Shown: positions 33,159 through 40,689 of the stretch, piece after piece
Layout: the number at the start of each line of letters is the position of its first letter
Numbering within the stretch: the stretch's first letter is position 1
Source: Micavibrio_A sp040381535
GTDB lineage: Bacteria > Pseudomonadota > Alphaproteobacteria > Micavibrionales > Micavibrionaceae
Assembly: GCA_040381535.1 (NCBI GenBank)
Contig: JBEIHF010000019.1
Coordinates: 1-40,689 of the forward strand
Length of the DNA: 40,689 nucleotides
Reading direction: 5' to 3'
The notes under the pieces: generated by a model
Database searches by the model: none
What the model was told of the DNA's origin: nothing
The model's input: the letters and a program-made list of their open reading frames with translations, nothing else
Program-made: the position numbers and the translations under genes

Positions 33159-35450
33159 CTATTTACGCTTTTTCTTGCCGCCTTTTGGACTATATTTTTT
33201 TGGGTCTTGGCGGGCGTTTTTGCCTTTATATTGTGTATCTTTATGTCTGCCATGTGAATTTTGCAATGCATTATTAGAAGGTTTGAATTTAATCCCCACC
33301 AAATCCGCACTTTCATTGCCGACCATCTCGAAAAGGCTGGATCCCGTGAACCCGTCCGCCTCGACAATGCGAATCTTAACGGGGGCACCCAAACGATAAA
33401 TACGGTTTGATTTTCGCCCTACCAGTGCATGCTGCTTCTCGTCATGCACGTAATAATCAGATGGCAGCGTGCGGATAGGGATCAAACCATCCGCGCCGTT
33501 TTCATCAAGCGTGATGAATAATCCAAAGCGCGTGACGCCGTTGATGCGGCCACTGAAGGTATCGCCAATGCGGCTCTGCATCCATTTAGCGGTGAACCGA
33601 TCGACGGAATTTCTTTCGGCTTCGGCAGATGTTCTTTCAGTTTGCGATATATGTTGTGACTTTTCTTCGAGAGTCACCTCTTCTTCATCCGACAAGCCGC
33701 CGGGACCAAGATCGAATGCGCGTATCAACGAGCGATGCACGAGCAAGTCCGCATAACGGCGAATAGGGGAGGTGAAGTGCGCGTATTTGAGCAGAGCCAA
33801 ACCAAAGTGCCCGATATTTTCAGGATTGTAGATGGCTTGGGATTGTGAGCGAAGCAATACTTCACTCACGAGGTGTGAATACGGGGATTCTTTGGCCTTT
33901 TGCAAAAGAAGATTGATTTGCGCAGGTTTGATGGAACCACCTTTAGGTAAGGAAAGACCAAACGCATCGAGGAAGTCCCGCGCTGCATCGAGTTTTTGTT
34001 CGGATGGGCGATCGTGGATACGATACACGCAAGGAGCCTTGCGGCCTTCCAAAGCTTGCGCCGCAGCAACGTTAGCGAGGATCATGAATTCTTCGATCAA
34101 TTTGTGGGAATCAAACCGTGCGCGGTTTTTGACTCCCGTCATATTGCCGTGTTTATCGATCAAAATTTGTCTTTCAGGTAAATCGAGATCCAGCGCGCCG
34201 CGTTGCATGCGCGCCTTGTCAAGAATGCCATACGCCTCGTAAAGCGGGTTGATGACGCGTTCCATCAACGGATCGGTGAGATCGGATTTTTCACCGTCTT
34301 TTGCCGCTTGCACCTGATCATATGTTAGGCGCGCTTCGGAACGCATAAGGCCGCGCACGATTTTGTAGGATTTTAGCGCGCCATCGAAATCGATGCGCAT
34401 ATGAAACGCCATACAGGCGCGGTTTTCTTTCGGTCGCAGAGAACACAAATCATTCGATAACGCTTCGGGTAGCATCGGGACGACGCGGTCGGGGAAGTAG
34501 GTGGAGTTACCGCGGCGCAATGCTTCGCGGTCTAGCGGCGTTCCAGGACGCACGTAATAGGCAACATCCGCTATGGCGACGATCAAATGATAACCGTCTT
34601 CTTCTTTTTCGGCGAACACGGCATCATCAAAATCACGCGCATCCGCGCCATCGATTGTAACAAGCGGATATTGCCGCAAATCTTCGCGGGCCTTTAAATC
34701 TGGCACCACCATACCTTCGGTGGCATCGATAACCTCTTGCGGGAATTTCTCGCTTAAACCCGCTTCGTACAGCGCTATCAACGAAATCGCTTTCGGGTCA
34801 TCGCGGCGGCCGATCACTTGGATAATACGGACTTTCTTGCGCTGCAATCCGCGTGCCGGTTGAATTTCTCCCACTACGAGATCGCCTTCTTCCGCACCGT
34901 TTAAATCAGCTTGGCCGACATCGAAATCATGTTTGGCTTTTTTGCTGGCGGGTTCCAGAACATATCCGTTCTTGTGCCGCACCAATTGCCCCATCACGTT
35001 GCCGCGTGGATCATCAAGCCGTTTGATGACTTTGCCTTCGTAGAGTTTGTCAGAAAAGCGGCGCAACGCGACCATCGCGCGATCGCCTTCTTTCAACGCG
35101 GGATGGCCTTTGCCGTACTCGGGCACGATTTCAATTTTGGGTATTTCGCCCTGCAATTCCGCATTCCATTCCGTGGGCTTTGCAAACACATCGCCGTCTA
35201 TATCGATTTCATAGACTTCAACCACGGCGACGGAAGGAAGACTTTTGGGAACGGTGTAATCCTGCCCCGGCATTTTGACGATTAAACCGTCTTCGGTGAG
35301 TTCGCGGAGCATTTCCTTGATATCGCGGCGATCATCACCGCGAATTTGGAAAGCATCGACGATATCGCGCTTGGAAAGGGGGGAGGGGCTATCCGCGATA
35401 AGCTTGAGAATCGTATTTTTATCGGGTTTTGGGGGCGTAGGGCGGCTCAT
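33159..35450 (-). CDS. rnr: Ribonuclease R
   Basis: 3'-5' processive exoribonuclease that degrades structured RNA, 763 residues. N-terminal winged helix (LIADSPSPLSKRDIVDAFQI), two cold-shock-like OB domains, RNB catalytic domain with VTIDGADARDFDDAVFAE (metal-binding aspartates), RGNSTYFPDRVVPMLPEALS, and HFTSPIRRYADLLVHRSL, and a C-terminal S1 domain (RIGDTFSGRINGVTRFGLFI). A lysine- and glycine-rich basic tail ends the protein. The ATG at 35450 is preceded by AAGGAC only one base away. In the usual alphaproteobacterial order it follows topA; here a plus-strand epimerase lies between. Confidence 0.96.
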   Translation of the reverse strand: MSRPTPPKPDKNTILKLIADSPSPLSKRDIVDAFQIRGDDRRDIKEMLRELTEDGLIVKMPGQDYTVPKSLPSVAVVEVYEIDIDGDVFAKPTEWNAELQGEIPKIEIVPEYGKGHPALKEGDRAMVALRRFSDKLYEGKVIKRLDDPRGNVMGQLVRHKNGYVLEPASKKAKHDFDVGQADLNGAEEGDLVVGEIQPARGLQRKKVRIIQVIGRRDDPKAISLIALYEAGLSEKFPQEVIDATEGMVVPDLKAREDLRQYPLVTIDGADARDFDDAVFAEKEEDGYHLIVAIADVAYYVRPGTPLDREALRRGNSTYFPDRVVPMLPEALSNDLCSLRPKENRACMAFHMRIDFDGALKSYKIVRGLMRSEARLTYDQVQAAKDGEKSDLTDPLMERVINPLYEAYGILDKARMQRGALDLDLPERQILIDKHGNMTGVKNRARFDSHKLIEEFMILANVAAAQALEGRKAPCVYRIHDRPSEQKLDAARDFLDAFGLSLPKGGSIKPAQINLLLQKAKESPYSHLVSEVLLRSQSQAIYNPENIGHFGLALLKYAHFTSPIRRYADLLVHRSLIRAFDLGPGGLSDEEEVTLEEKSQHISQTERTSAEAERNSVDRFTAKWMQSRIGDTFSGRINGVTRFGLFITLDENGADGLIPIRTLPSDYYVHDEKQHALVGRKSNRIYRLGAPVKIRIVEADGFTGSSLFEMVGNESADLVGIKFKPSNNALQNSHGRHKDTQYKGKNARQDPKKYSPKGGKKKRK

Positions 35451-35517
35451 GTCCTTGATTGTAGGGCTTTCGTTTGCTATTTCTCAATGCCTGATTGCCC
35501 TAAAAAATGGACTATAC

Positions 35518-36546
35518 ATGCAAAAAATCCTCGTTACCGGCGCCGCGGGCTTCATAGGCTACCATCTAGCTCGCCGCTTATGCTCCGACGGGCGCGAGGT
35601 ATTCGGCATCGACAATCTCAATTCCTATTACGACGTATCTTTGAAGGATGCGCGGCTCGAACAGCTCAAAACCCTGCCGCAATTCACATTCGAACAAATC
35701 GCGCTGGAGGATACGGATAAATTTAGCGGCGCCGTCGCAAAATTCAAGCCCGATGCCATTGTGCATCTCGCAGCGCAGGCGGGCGTGCGCTATTCCCTCG
35801 AAAATCCGCATACGTATATCACGAGCAATCTCAACGGTTTTATAAATGTGCTCGAGGCCGCCCGCAACAACGCGGTGAATCATCTGGTTTTTGCCTCCTC
35901 GTCATCCGTGTACGGTGCGAATACCAAATTGCCGTTCAGCGTTTCGGACAATGTAGATCACCCGATCAGCCTTTACGCCGCCACCAAAAAATCGAACGAA
36001 CTGATGGCGCATTCTTATGCGCATTTATACGGCATTCCCTGCACGGGTTTGCGTTTCTTCACCGTGTATGGCTCGTGGGGCCGTCCTGATATGGCCTATT
36101 TTAAATTCACGAAGGCGATTTACGAAGGCAAACCCATCGCCGTGTTCAATAACGGCGATACGAAACGCGACTTCACGCATATCGATGACATTACCGAAGG
36201 CGTGGCACGGCTGATCGATATCCCCGCGACTTCAGATCCGAACTGGAATAGCAATCTGCCCGATCCAGCGACCAGTAAGGCGCCATATCGTCTTTACAAT
36301 ATCGGCAATAACAACCCCGCTGAATTGATGGATATGATCGGTCTGCTCGAAAAAGAAATCGGCATTGAAGCGAAGATCGAAAAGAAACCGATGCAGCCGG
36401 GCGATGTGCAGGCGACCTACGCCAATATCGATGAGCTCAAAAATATGACGGGTTTTGCCCCGACAACAACTCTCGAAAAAGGGTTGCGGGAATTCATCGG
36501 GTGGTACCGCGACTATTATAAGCTGGGCAACGGCCCCGCCAGATAA
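35518..36546 (+). CDS. NAD-dependent epimerase, UDP-glucuronate 4-epimerase-like
   Basis: Short-chain dehydrogenase/reductase of the extended class, 342 residues from ATG 35518. The N-terminal nucleotide-binding motif is GAAGFIG (8-14), the catalytic triad has SSSSVYG and YAATKKSNE (Tyr-x3-Lys), and TGLRFFTVYGSWGRPDMAYF and DFTHIDDITEGV follow, all typical of UDP-glucuronate 4-epimerases of capsule and O-antigen loci. An open frame continues upstream to 35275 but overlaps rnr in antisense and lacks family similarity. No other polysaccharide genes are nearby. It sits on the opposite strand inside the otherwise minus-strand topA-rnr block, suggesting insertion. Confidence 0.9.
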   Translation: MQKILVTGAAGFIGYHLARRLCSDGREVFGIDNLNSYYDVSLKDARLEQLKTLPQFTFEQIALEDTDKFSGAVAKFKPDAIVHLAAQAGVRYSLENPHTYITSNLNGFINVLEAARNNAVNHLVFASSSSVYGANTKLPFSVSDNVDHPISLYAATKKSNELMAHSYAHLYGIPCTGLRFFTVYGSWGRPDMAYFKFTKAIYEGKPIAVFNNGDTKRDFTHIDDITEGVARLIDIPATSDPNWNSNLPDPATSKAPYRLYNIGNNNPAELMDMIGLLEKEIGIEAKIEKKPMQPGDVQATYANIDELKNMTGFAPTTTLEKGLREFIGWYRDYYKLGNGPAR

Positions 36547-36558
36547 ACTATGCGATAC

Positions 36559-39048
36559 CTATTCCGTTTTTTTCTTGGCGGGTAATTTTTTTATGGATGT
36601 TTTCTTTTTTGCCGCTGGCTTTTTCTTTGCGGCGGGTTTTTTCTTACCACCTTTGGCGACTTTGTCTGCGGTCTTTTTTGCCGCTTTTTCAGCCCTTTCG
36701 GCTTCTTTTTTTGCAAGTATTTCGGCTTTTTTCTTAGTGCGCCACGTTTCTTTGATGGGCTCGGCTAATAATTCCACCGCGCGGTTCATACCGATGCTCA
36801 TCACATCGTCACCTTTTTTCAAGGATTTGAAACGGTTGTTGTGTTTGAGGAACGGACCGAAACGTCCGATACCGGCGGAAATCATTTTGCCGTCTTCAGG
36901 GTGCGGGCCGACATCGCGGGGCAGTTCGAGCAGTTTGAGCGCTGCGGCCAAATCCATACTGCTGATCTCGACGCCTTTTGGAACACCCTGACGTTTGGGT
37001 TTGTCTTTGGATTCTTCGGGCGGATCGATTTGCACATACGCACCGTAAGGCCCGCGGCGTAAAGATACCGAACGGCCGGAGGCGGGATCGGTGCCAAGCA
37101 TTTTGGGCTCGTTCGCGAGCGCGGCGGCATCATCGCTCTCACCATCTGGCGTTGCAATTTCTAGCGGCTTCGTGAATTTACATTCGGGATAATTCACGCA
37201 ACCGATAAACGCGCCGAATTTTCCGAATTTGAGTGACAATCTTCCGGTACTACACGCAGGGCATTTGCGGTCTTCCGCGCCGGCAGGGAAGAAGTGGGGG
37301 CCAAGTTCTTCGTCGAGATGGTCGATGACTTCGGAAATTTTTAAGTTCTTGGTTTCGCCGATGACCTTGTTGAAGTCGAGCCAGAATTGGCGCAGCGCTT
37401 CTTTCCATTCGACATGGCCTCCTGCGATGGCGTCGAGCTCTTCTTCCAGATTAGCGGTGAAATCGTAATCGACATAGCGCGTGAAAAATCTTTGAAGGAA
37501 CGCCACAACCAAACGTCCGCGGTCTTCAGGGATAAAACGTTTTTTATCCATGATCACATATTTGCGGTCGCGCAAAACCTGCAGGATCGAAGCATAGGTA
37601 GAAGGGCGTCCAATGCCGAGCTCTTCCAAACGTTTGACAAGCGTAGCTTCGGAATAACGCGGCGGCGGTTGGGTGAAGTGCTGGTTCTGACGCACTTCTA
37701 TCAATTTTGTTTTGTCGCCTTCGTTCAAATTCGGCAAGCGGCGGTTTTCTTGGTCTTCCGTGTCGTCTTCGTCTTTTTCTTCATTATATAACGTCAGGAA
37801 TCCATCGAACGTAACCGTCGAACCCGTTGCACGTAGGACTACATCGTCAGTGCCGTCCGAAATATCGGCGGCCACTTGGTCCATCACGGCGTTTTCCATC
37901 TGGGACGCCATCGTGCGTTTCCAGATCAGATCATACAATTTACGCTGCAGATCATCGGAAGGTGCAGAGCCGCTCGTCGGTTTTACGGACAAATCCGTCG
38001 GGCGAATGGCTTCGTGCGCTTCTTGCGCGTTTTTGGCTTTAGATTTGTAGAGGCGTGGGGCGGATGGAAGATATTTGTCGCCGTAATCTTTTTTGATCAA
38101 GCCGCGTGCCTGTGAAACGGCGTCATCGGACAATGTCGTACCGTCGGTACGCATATAGGTGATAAAGCCCGCTTCATACAACGCTTGCGCGACACGCATA
38201 GTTTGTGATGCAGAGAAACCCAAACGGCGCGAAGCATCCATCTGCAAGGAAGACGTGATAAAAGGTGGATAGGGGTTTCTACGAACCTGTTTCTTTTCAA
38301 TCTTTTGAACGACAAGGGCTTTGCTGCGAATACGAACGGCGGCAGCTTCGGCCATGTCGGCGTTGGTCAGGTCGAGCTTGTCCAGCTTGTTACCCGACAA
38401 ATGCGACAGGCGCGCAACAAAAGGTGCTCCATCGGCATTGTGAAGCAATGCCTCAAGGCTCCAATATTCCTGGCTTTTGAAAATTTCGATTTCGGATTCG
38501 CGCTCACAGATAAGTTTGAGCGCGACCGATTGCACGCGGCCTGCGGATTTGGAACCCGGCAACTTGCGCCACAAAATCGGCGAGAGATTGAATCCGACGA
38601 GGTAATCAAGCGCGCGGCGTGCCAGATAGGCATCGATCAAATCCTGATCGAGTTCGCGTGCGTGCAAGAATGCTTCCTGCACGGCCTTCTTCGTAATCTC
38701 GTTGAACGTTACGCGCTGAACGTTTTTGCCTTTGATCAGGTCGTCGTCTTTGAGAATTTCCTTCACGTGCCATGAAATGGCTTCGCCCTCTCTGTCAGGG
38801 TCAGTCGCTAGGAAGATGTTTTTGGAAGCCTTCACGGCTTTCTTAATATCGCGGACGTTTTTGTCGGCGCGTTCGCCCAATTCCCACTTCATGGCGAAAT
38901 CATCATCGGGTAGAACCGATCCGTCCTTGCCCACCAGGTCGCGGACATGGCCGTAAGAGGCCAGAACGTAGTAATCCGGACCAAGATACTTATTAATGGT
39001 CTTCGCTTTCGCGGGGGATTCGACGATGACGAGATTGTCTGCGCTCAA
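36559..39048 (-). CDS. topA: DNA topoisomerase I
   Basis: Type IA topoisomerase that relaxes negative supercoils, 829 residues. Toprim domain (LVIVESPAKAKTINKYLG, DPDREGEAISWH), SAGRVQSVALKLI, the active-site tyrosine in FITYMRTDGT, and EELGIGRPSTYASI. At least one four-cysteine zinc module remains (CPACSTGRLSLKFGKFGAFI, then GCVNYPEC). The C-terminus ends in a lysine-alanine-rich tail of repeats such as KKPAAKKKPAAKKK, a form of DNA-binding tail seen in other bacteria. The start is TTG at 39048, supported by AAGGAC nine bases upstream and the fixed N-terminus. The dprA remnant ends 13 bp before it. Confidence 0.97.
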   Translation of the reverse strand: MSADNLVIVESPAKAKTINKYLGPDYYVLASYGHVRDLVGKDGSVLPDDDFAMKWELGERADKNVRDIKKAVKASKNIFLATDPDREGEAISWHVKEILKDDDLIKGKNVQRVTFNEITKKAVQEAFLHARELDQDLIDAYLARRALDYLVGFNLSPILWRKLPGSKSAGRVQSVALKLICERESEIEIFKSQEYWSLEALLHNADGAPFVARLSHLSGNKLDKLDLTNADMAEAAAVRIRSKALVVQKIEKKQVRRNPYPPFITSSLQMDASRRLGFSASQTMRVAQALYEAGFITYMRTDGTTLSDDAVSQARGLIKKDYGDKYLPSAPRLYKSKAKNAQEAHEAIRPTDLSVKPTSGSAPSDDLQRKLYDLIWKRTMASQMENAVMDQVAADISDGTDDVVLRATGSTVTFDGFLTLYNEEKDEDDTEDQENRRLPNLNEGDKTKLIEVRQNQHFTQPPPRYSEATLVKRLEELGIGRPSTYASILQVLRDRKYVIMDKKRFIPEDRGRLVVAFLQRFFTRYVDYDFTANLEEELDAIAGGHVEWKEALRQFWLDFNKVIGETKNLKISEVIDHLDEELGPHFFPAGAEDRKCPACSTGRLSLKFGKFGAFIGCVNYPECKFTKPLEIATPDGESDDAAALANEPKMLGTDPASGRSVSLRRGPYGAYVQIDPPEESKDKPKRQGVPKGVEISSMDLAAALKLLELPRDVGPHPEDGKMISAGIGRFGPFLKHNNRFKSLKKGDDVMSIGMNRAVELLAEPIKETWRTKKKAEILAKKEAERAEKAAKKTADKVAKGGKKKPAAKKKPAAKKKTSIKKLPAKKKTE

Positions 39049-39061
39049 GTAACTTAAGTCC

Positions 39062-39415
39062 TTAATTTATCAACACAATTTTGTTTGCCGGAAGCCGTTG
39101 GATTCGTCCCGCTAGTTCAAATTCCAGCAAAACCATCTGCACGGCAGGGATTGTCAAATGACAGCTTCTGACCAGTTCGTCAACTGTGACGGGTGTGGAT
39201 GATACATTCTGTAAAATAATGTCACGAATGGTTTCTGCGTCATTCTCGCTCAATTCCTCTCCTGGCCACTCTCTTTGTAAGGGCTCGGAAAGCACGGGGC
39301 GCACAGCCAAAAACGTGCGGATATTCTCTAATATTTCGGATGCGTTTTGCACGAGCGTCGCGCCGTTTTGGATATGTTTGTTGGGGCCTCCCGCGCGTGC
39401 GTGGCGACCAGACTC
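39062..39415 (-). pseudogene. dprA: Truncated dprA: only the C-terminal part remains
   Basis: DprA loads RecA onto incoming single-stranded DNA in transformation and is normally about 370 residues. Here about 117 codons remain. They begin directly at the plsY stop with ESGRHARAGGPNKHIQNGAT, which fits the end of the DprA Rossmann fold (GxN-x-LIxxGAxLV), and continue into the winged-helix C-terminal domain (TPVTVDELVRSCHLTIPAVQ, MVLLEFELAGRIQRL). The N-terminal SAM and most of the Rossmann domain are missing. An in-frame TAG lies about three codons before the first residue. A GTG at 39352 could start a 96-residue product, but function as DprA is not possible. Its position between plsY and topA is the normal dprA place. 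Confidence 0.8.
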
Positions 39416-40076
39416 ATTTTTTCCCTATCTTGGGTTCCTGACGGGCAAGAAGCCGTTTGATGTTCGGGCGGTGTTGTAAGAAAACGATAGAGGCAATGAT
39501 ACCACAAAATCCAGTCAGGTTAGAATCACCATACAAAATTTGTGCGACAATCGGCGAGGTACCCAATGCCACAAGTGCGGAGAGCGAAGAATAGCGCGTG
39601 ATTACAGCGGTCATGAACCATATAACGCACGCGGTGAGGCCAACGAGCGGCTGGATCGCAATGAAGGTTCCGAGCGTGGTAGCGACACCTTTGCCTCCCT
39701 TAAATTTCAGCCACGCGGGAAACAAATGTCCGATCAGCGCAAAAAATCCCGCGGCCATGGGTACCATTTGAAAATCAAACGCGGAACGGCAACGGCTTGT
39801 ATCCGCATCACCTGTGAAAACCATGGTCGAACAATCCATATAAAAGACATTCATCAAAGATATGGCGAGGATCACCGCGACCGCTCCTTTTGTGGCGTCA
39901 AGAATGAGTGTCAGGAGAGCAAGTGGTTTGTTGCCCGTTCGCAAAACATTCGTCGCGCCTATATTGCCTGAACCGATATCGCGGATATCGCCATAACCTG
40001 CAAGCTTCGTCAAAACCAAACCGAAGGGAATGGAGCCGAGCAAATAACCGCCGATGATTGCGAGTGTGTATTCCAT
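39414..40076 (-). CDS. plsY: Glycerol-3-phosphate acyltransferase PlsY
   Basis: Inner-membrane enzyme that transfers the acyl group of acyl-phosphate to glycerol-3-phosphate, the first step of phospholipid synthesis. 220 residues with about five hydrophobic helices. All three family motifs are present: GSIPFGLVLTK with DIGSGNIGATNVLR, HLFPAWLKFKGGKGVATTLG, and FLQHRPNIKRLL. A periplasmic or cytoplasmic loop with two cysteines (YMDCSTMVFTGDADTSRCRS) is longer than usual. The first base of its ATG overlaps the stop of the upstream EamA gene, and its stop overlaps an ATG in another frame of the dprA remnant. Confidence 0.95.
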   Translation of the reverse strand: MEYTLAIIGGYLLGSIPFGLVLTKLAGYGDIRDIGSGNIGATNVLRTGNKPLALLTLILDATKGAVAVILAISLMNVFYMDCSTMVFTGDADTSRCRSAFDFQMVPMAAGFFALIGHLFPAWLKFKGGKGVATTLGTFIAIQPLVGLTACVIWFMTAVITRYSSLSALVALGTSPIVAQILYGDSNLTGFCGIIASIVFLQHRPNIKRLLARQEPKIGKK

Positions 40077-40522
40077 TATTTGGCCTTCAGATCAGGCGCA
40101 ATCGCTATGTATAGCCCCACGGCCATAAGCGCAAGGGAGAGGATGTAGCGCGCGTGAAACGGTTCTTTCAATAAAAACACAGCGAACAAACCGCCGACGA
40201 CAGGCATGACAACGCAGAACATTTCGTATTGCGCGACGGGTATTCTGTTGATGGCCCAAAGATAACCGACATAAGCGACAAGATTGATGAGGGAGAAGAG
40301 GGCCAGCCAGCTCCATTGCAGATCCTGAAACATGGGAATGACTTTGTGACGTTCGAACGCATAGGCGATAGAGCCCGCCAAGATCATCAGGATAAAACTG
40401 GATGCGGTGATGAAGGTAAAGAGTGGAAGGTCTGTCCCGACTTTTTTGGCAATCGGGCCGAGCAAGGCATAAGCCGACAAGGCGAAAAAGGCAACGATAT
40501 ATGGTATATAGGGTGTAATCAT
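40076..40522 (-). CDS. Short EamA/DMT-type membrane protein
   Basis: 148 residues with about five transmembrane helices (IVAFFALSAYALLGPIA, FITASSFILMILAGSIAYAF, LALFSLINLVAYVGYLWAI, EMFCVVMPVVGGLFAVFLL, ILSLALMAVGLYIAIA). The late segment AVFLLKEPFHARYILSLALM, with EP and the following helix, is characteristic of EamA-type drug/metabolite transporters. Single EamA domains of this size probably work as dimers. The substrate is unknown. Its stop codon overlaps the plsY start by one base, so the two are coupled; the preceding gene ends three bases before its ATG. Confidence 0.82.
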   Translation of the reverse strand: MITPYIPYIVAFFALSAYALLGPIAKKVGTDLPLFTFITASSFILMILAGSIAYAFERHKVIPMFQDLQWSWLALFSLINLVAYVGYLWAINRIPVAQYEMFCVVMPVVGGLFAVFLLKEPFHARYILSLALMAVGLYIAIAPDLKAK

Positions 40523-40525
40523 ATT

Positions 40526-40689
40526 TTAATTATAAGATTTTTTGATGCGGGCATATAATTTTTGATCAGTGTCATATTTGTCTAATATTTCGTCGAGTTT
40601 TCCATTATTTCTGAGATGTTCTATGGCGCGGGTTATAGTACTGCTAAGAGAGTATTCTCCCCGATCAAGTATAAATGCCGTTGGAAAAA
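40526..40689 (-). CDS. 3' end of a solute-binding-protein-like gene (partial)
   Basis: Only the last 54 codons are in the window; the rest lies beyond base 40689. The visible tail PTAFILDRGEYSLSSTITRA continues IEHLRNNGKLDEILDKY and ends DTDQKLYARIKKSYN. A helix of the type AIxxLxxNGxLDxIxxKY near the C-terminus is typical of family 3 extracellular solute-binding proteins (amino-acid ABC type). Identity is inferred from this tail alone. It lies three bases upstream of the EamA gene, in the same operon. Confidence 0.6.
   Translation of the reverse strand, partial: FPTAFILDRGEYSLSSTITRAIEHLRNNGKLDEILDKYDTDQKLYARIKKSYN

Noticed and set aside
35275..35517. N-terminal extension of the epimerase frame
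   Set aside because: It is antisense to the start of rnr and shows no epimerase similarity; the nucleotide-binding motif starts right after ATG 35518.
36559..36650. Lysine-alanine repeats at the topA end as a DNA tandem repeat
   Set aside because: They are low-complexity coding sequence of the basic TopA tail, known from other bacteria, not an independent repeat element.
1..40689. tRNA or rRNA genes, CRISPR arrays, insertion sequences, phage integrase or att sites
   Set aside because: Looked for by eye. No tRNA-like arms, regularly spaced repeats, transposase or integrase motifs were found.

Overview
The window reads as a piece of an alphaproteobacterial chromosome of roughly balanced base composition. 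The lineage is supported by several group-typical items: a small aa3-type cytochrome oxidase subunit IV, an EipB (DUF1849) envelope protein, a divK-pleD pair beside rpmG, an HdaA-type DnaA homologue behind an AI-2E family transporter, and the plsY-dprA-topA-rnr block. A Micavibrio-like or other deep-branching relative is possible, but that is a guess.

Layout. 1-5200: 5'-cut lytic transglycosylase, hisN-type phosphatase (minus) and alaS (plus) with a terminator. 5213-6962: an unusual RelA/SpoT-like protein (minus) divergent from ndk. 6969-11399 (minus strand): a 7TMR-DISM hybrid sensor kinase, a 49-residue CoxIV gene and purM. 11459-14505: DUF2066 protein, AI-2E transporter and hdaA in one direction. 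14612-20528: a strong sigma70-like promoter with a perfect palindrome at the predicted start site, leading a five-gene polyol/sugar operon (two mannitol-dehydrogenase-family enzymes, a PfkB kinase, a cupin phosphomannose isomerase, a Mak-type fructokinase). 20525-23395: rnd, then a small accessory island of related exported proteins with signs of decay. 23433-25441: aspS with its promoter and a coupled 55-residue ORF. 25456-26337: a broken gene and a small membrane protein. 26391-27980: exported msrA and a diguanylate cyclase. 28291-31219: eipB, divK, pleD. 31276-40689: mostly minus strand, with rpmG, a divergent PhoH-like ATPase, a 25-codon ORF with its own terminator, rnr, topA, a dprA remnant, plsY, an EamA-type membrane protein and the 3' end of a solute-binding-protein-like gene. 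A plus-strand UDP-sugar epimerase is inserted between rnr and topA.

How the genes fit together. Most are housekeeping genes: aminoacylation (alaS, aspS), nucleotide metabolism (purM, ndk), RNA decay (rnd, rnr), topology (topA) and lipid synthesis (plsY). Signalling is prominent, with a hybrid kinase, DivK, PleD and a second diguanylate cyclase; both GGDEF proteins keep an RxxD inhibitory site. The polyol operon can be read as mannitol to fructose to fructose-6-phosphate, with interconversion to mannose-6-phosphate, but no transporter or regulator is encoded beside it.

The most interesting items are the RelA/SpoT-like protein with an altered ExQ motif, the divergent PhoH-like protein with a KH-like N-terminus, the 25-codon ORF ending inside its terminator, the promoter-palindrome of the polyol operon, the truncated dprA, and the decaying accessory islands around 22-23 kb and 25.5-26.1 kb.
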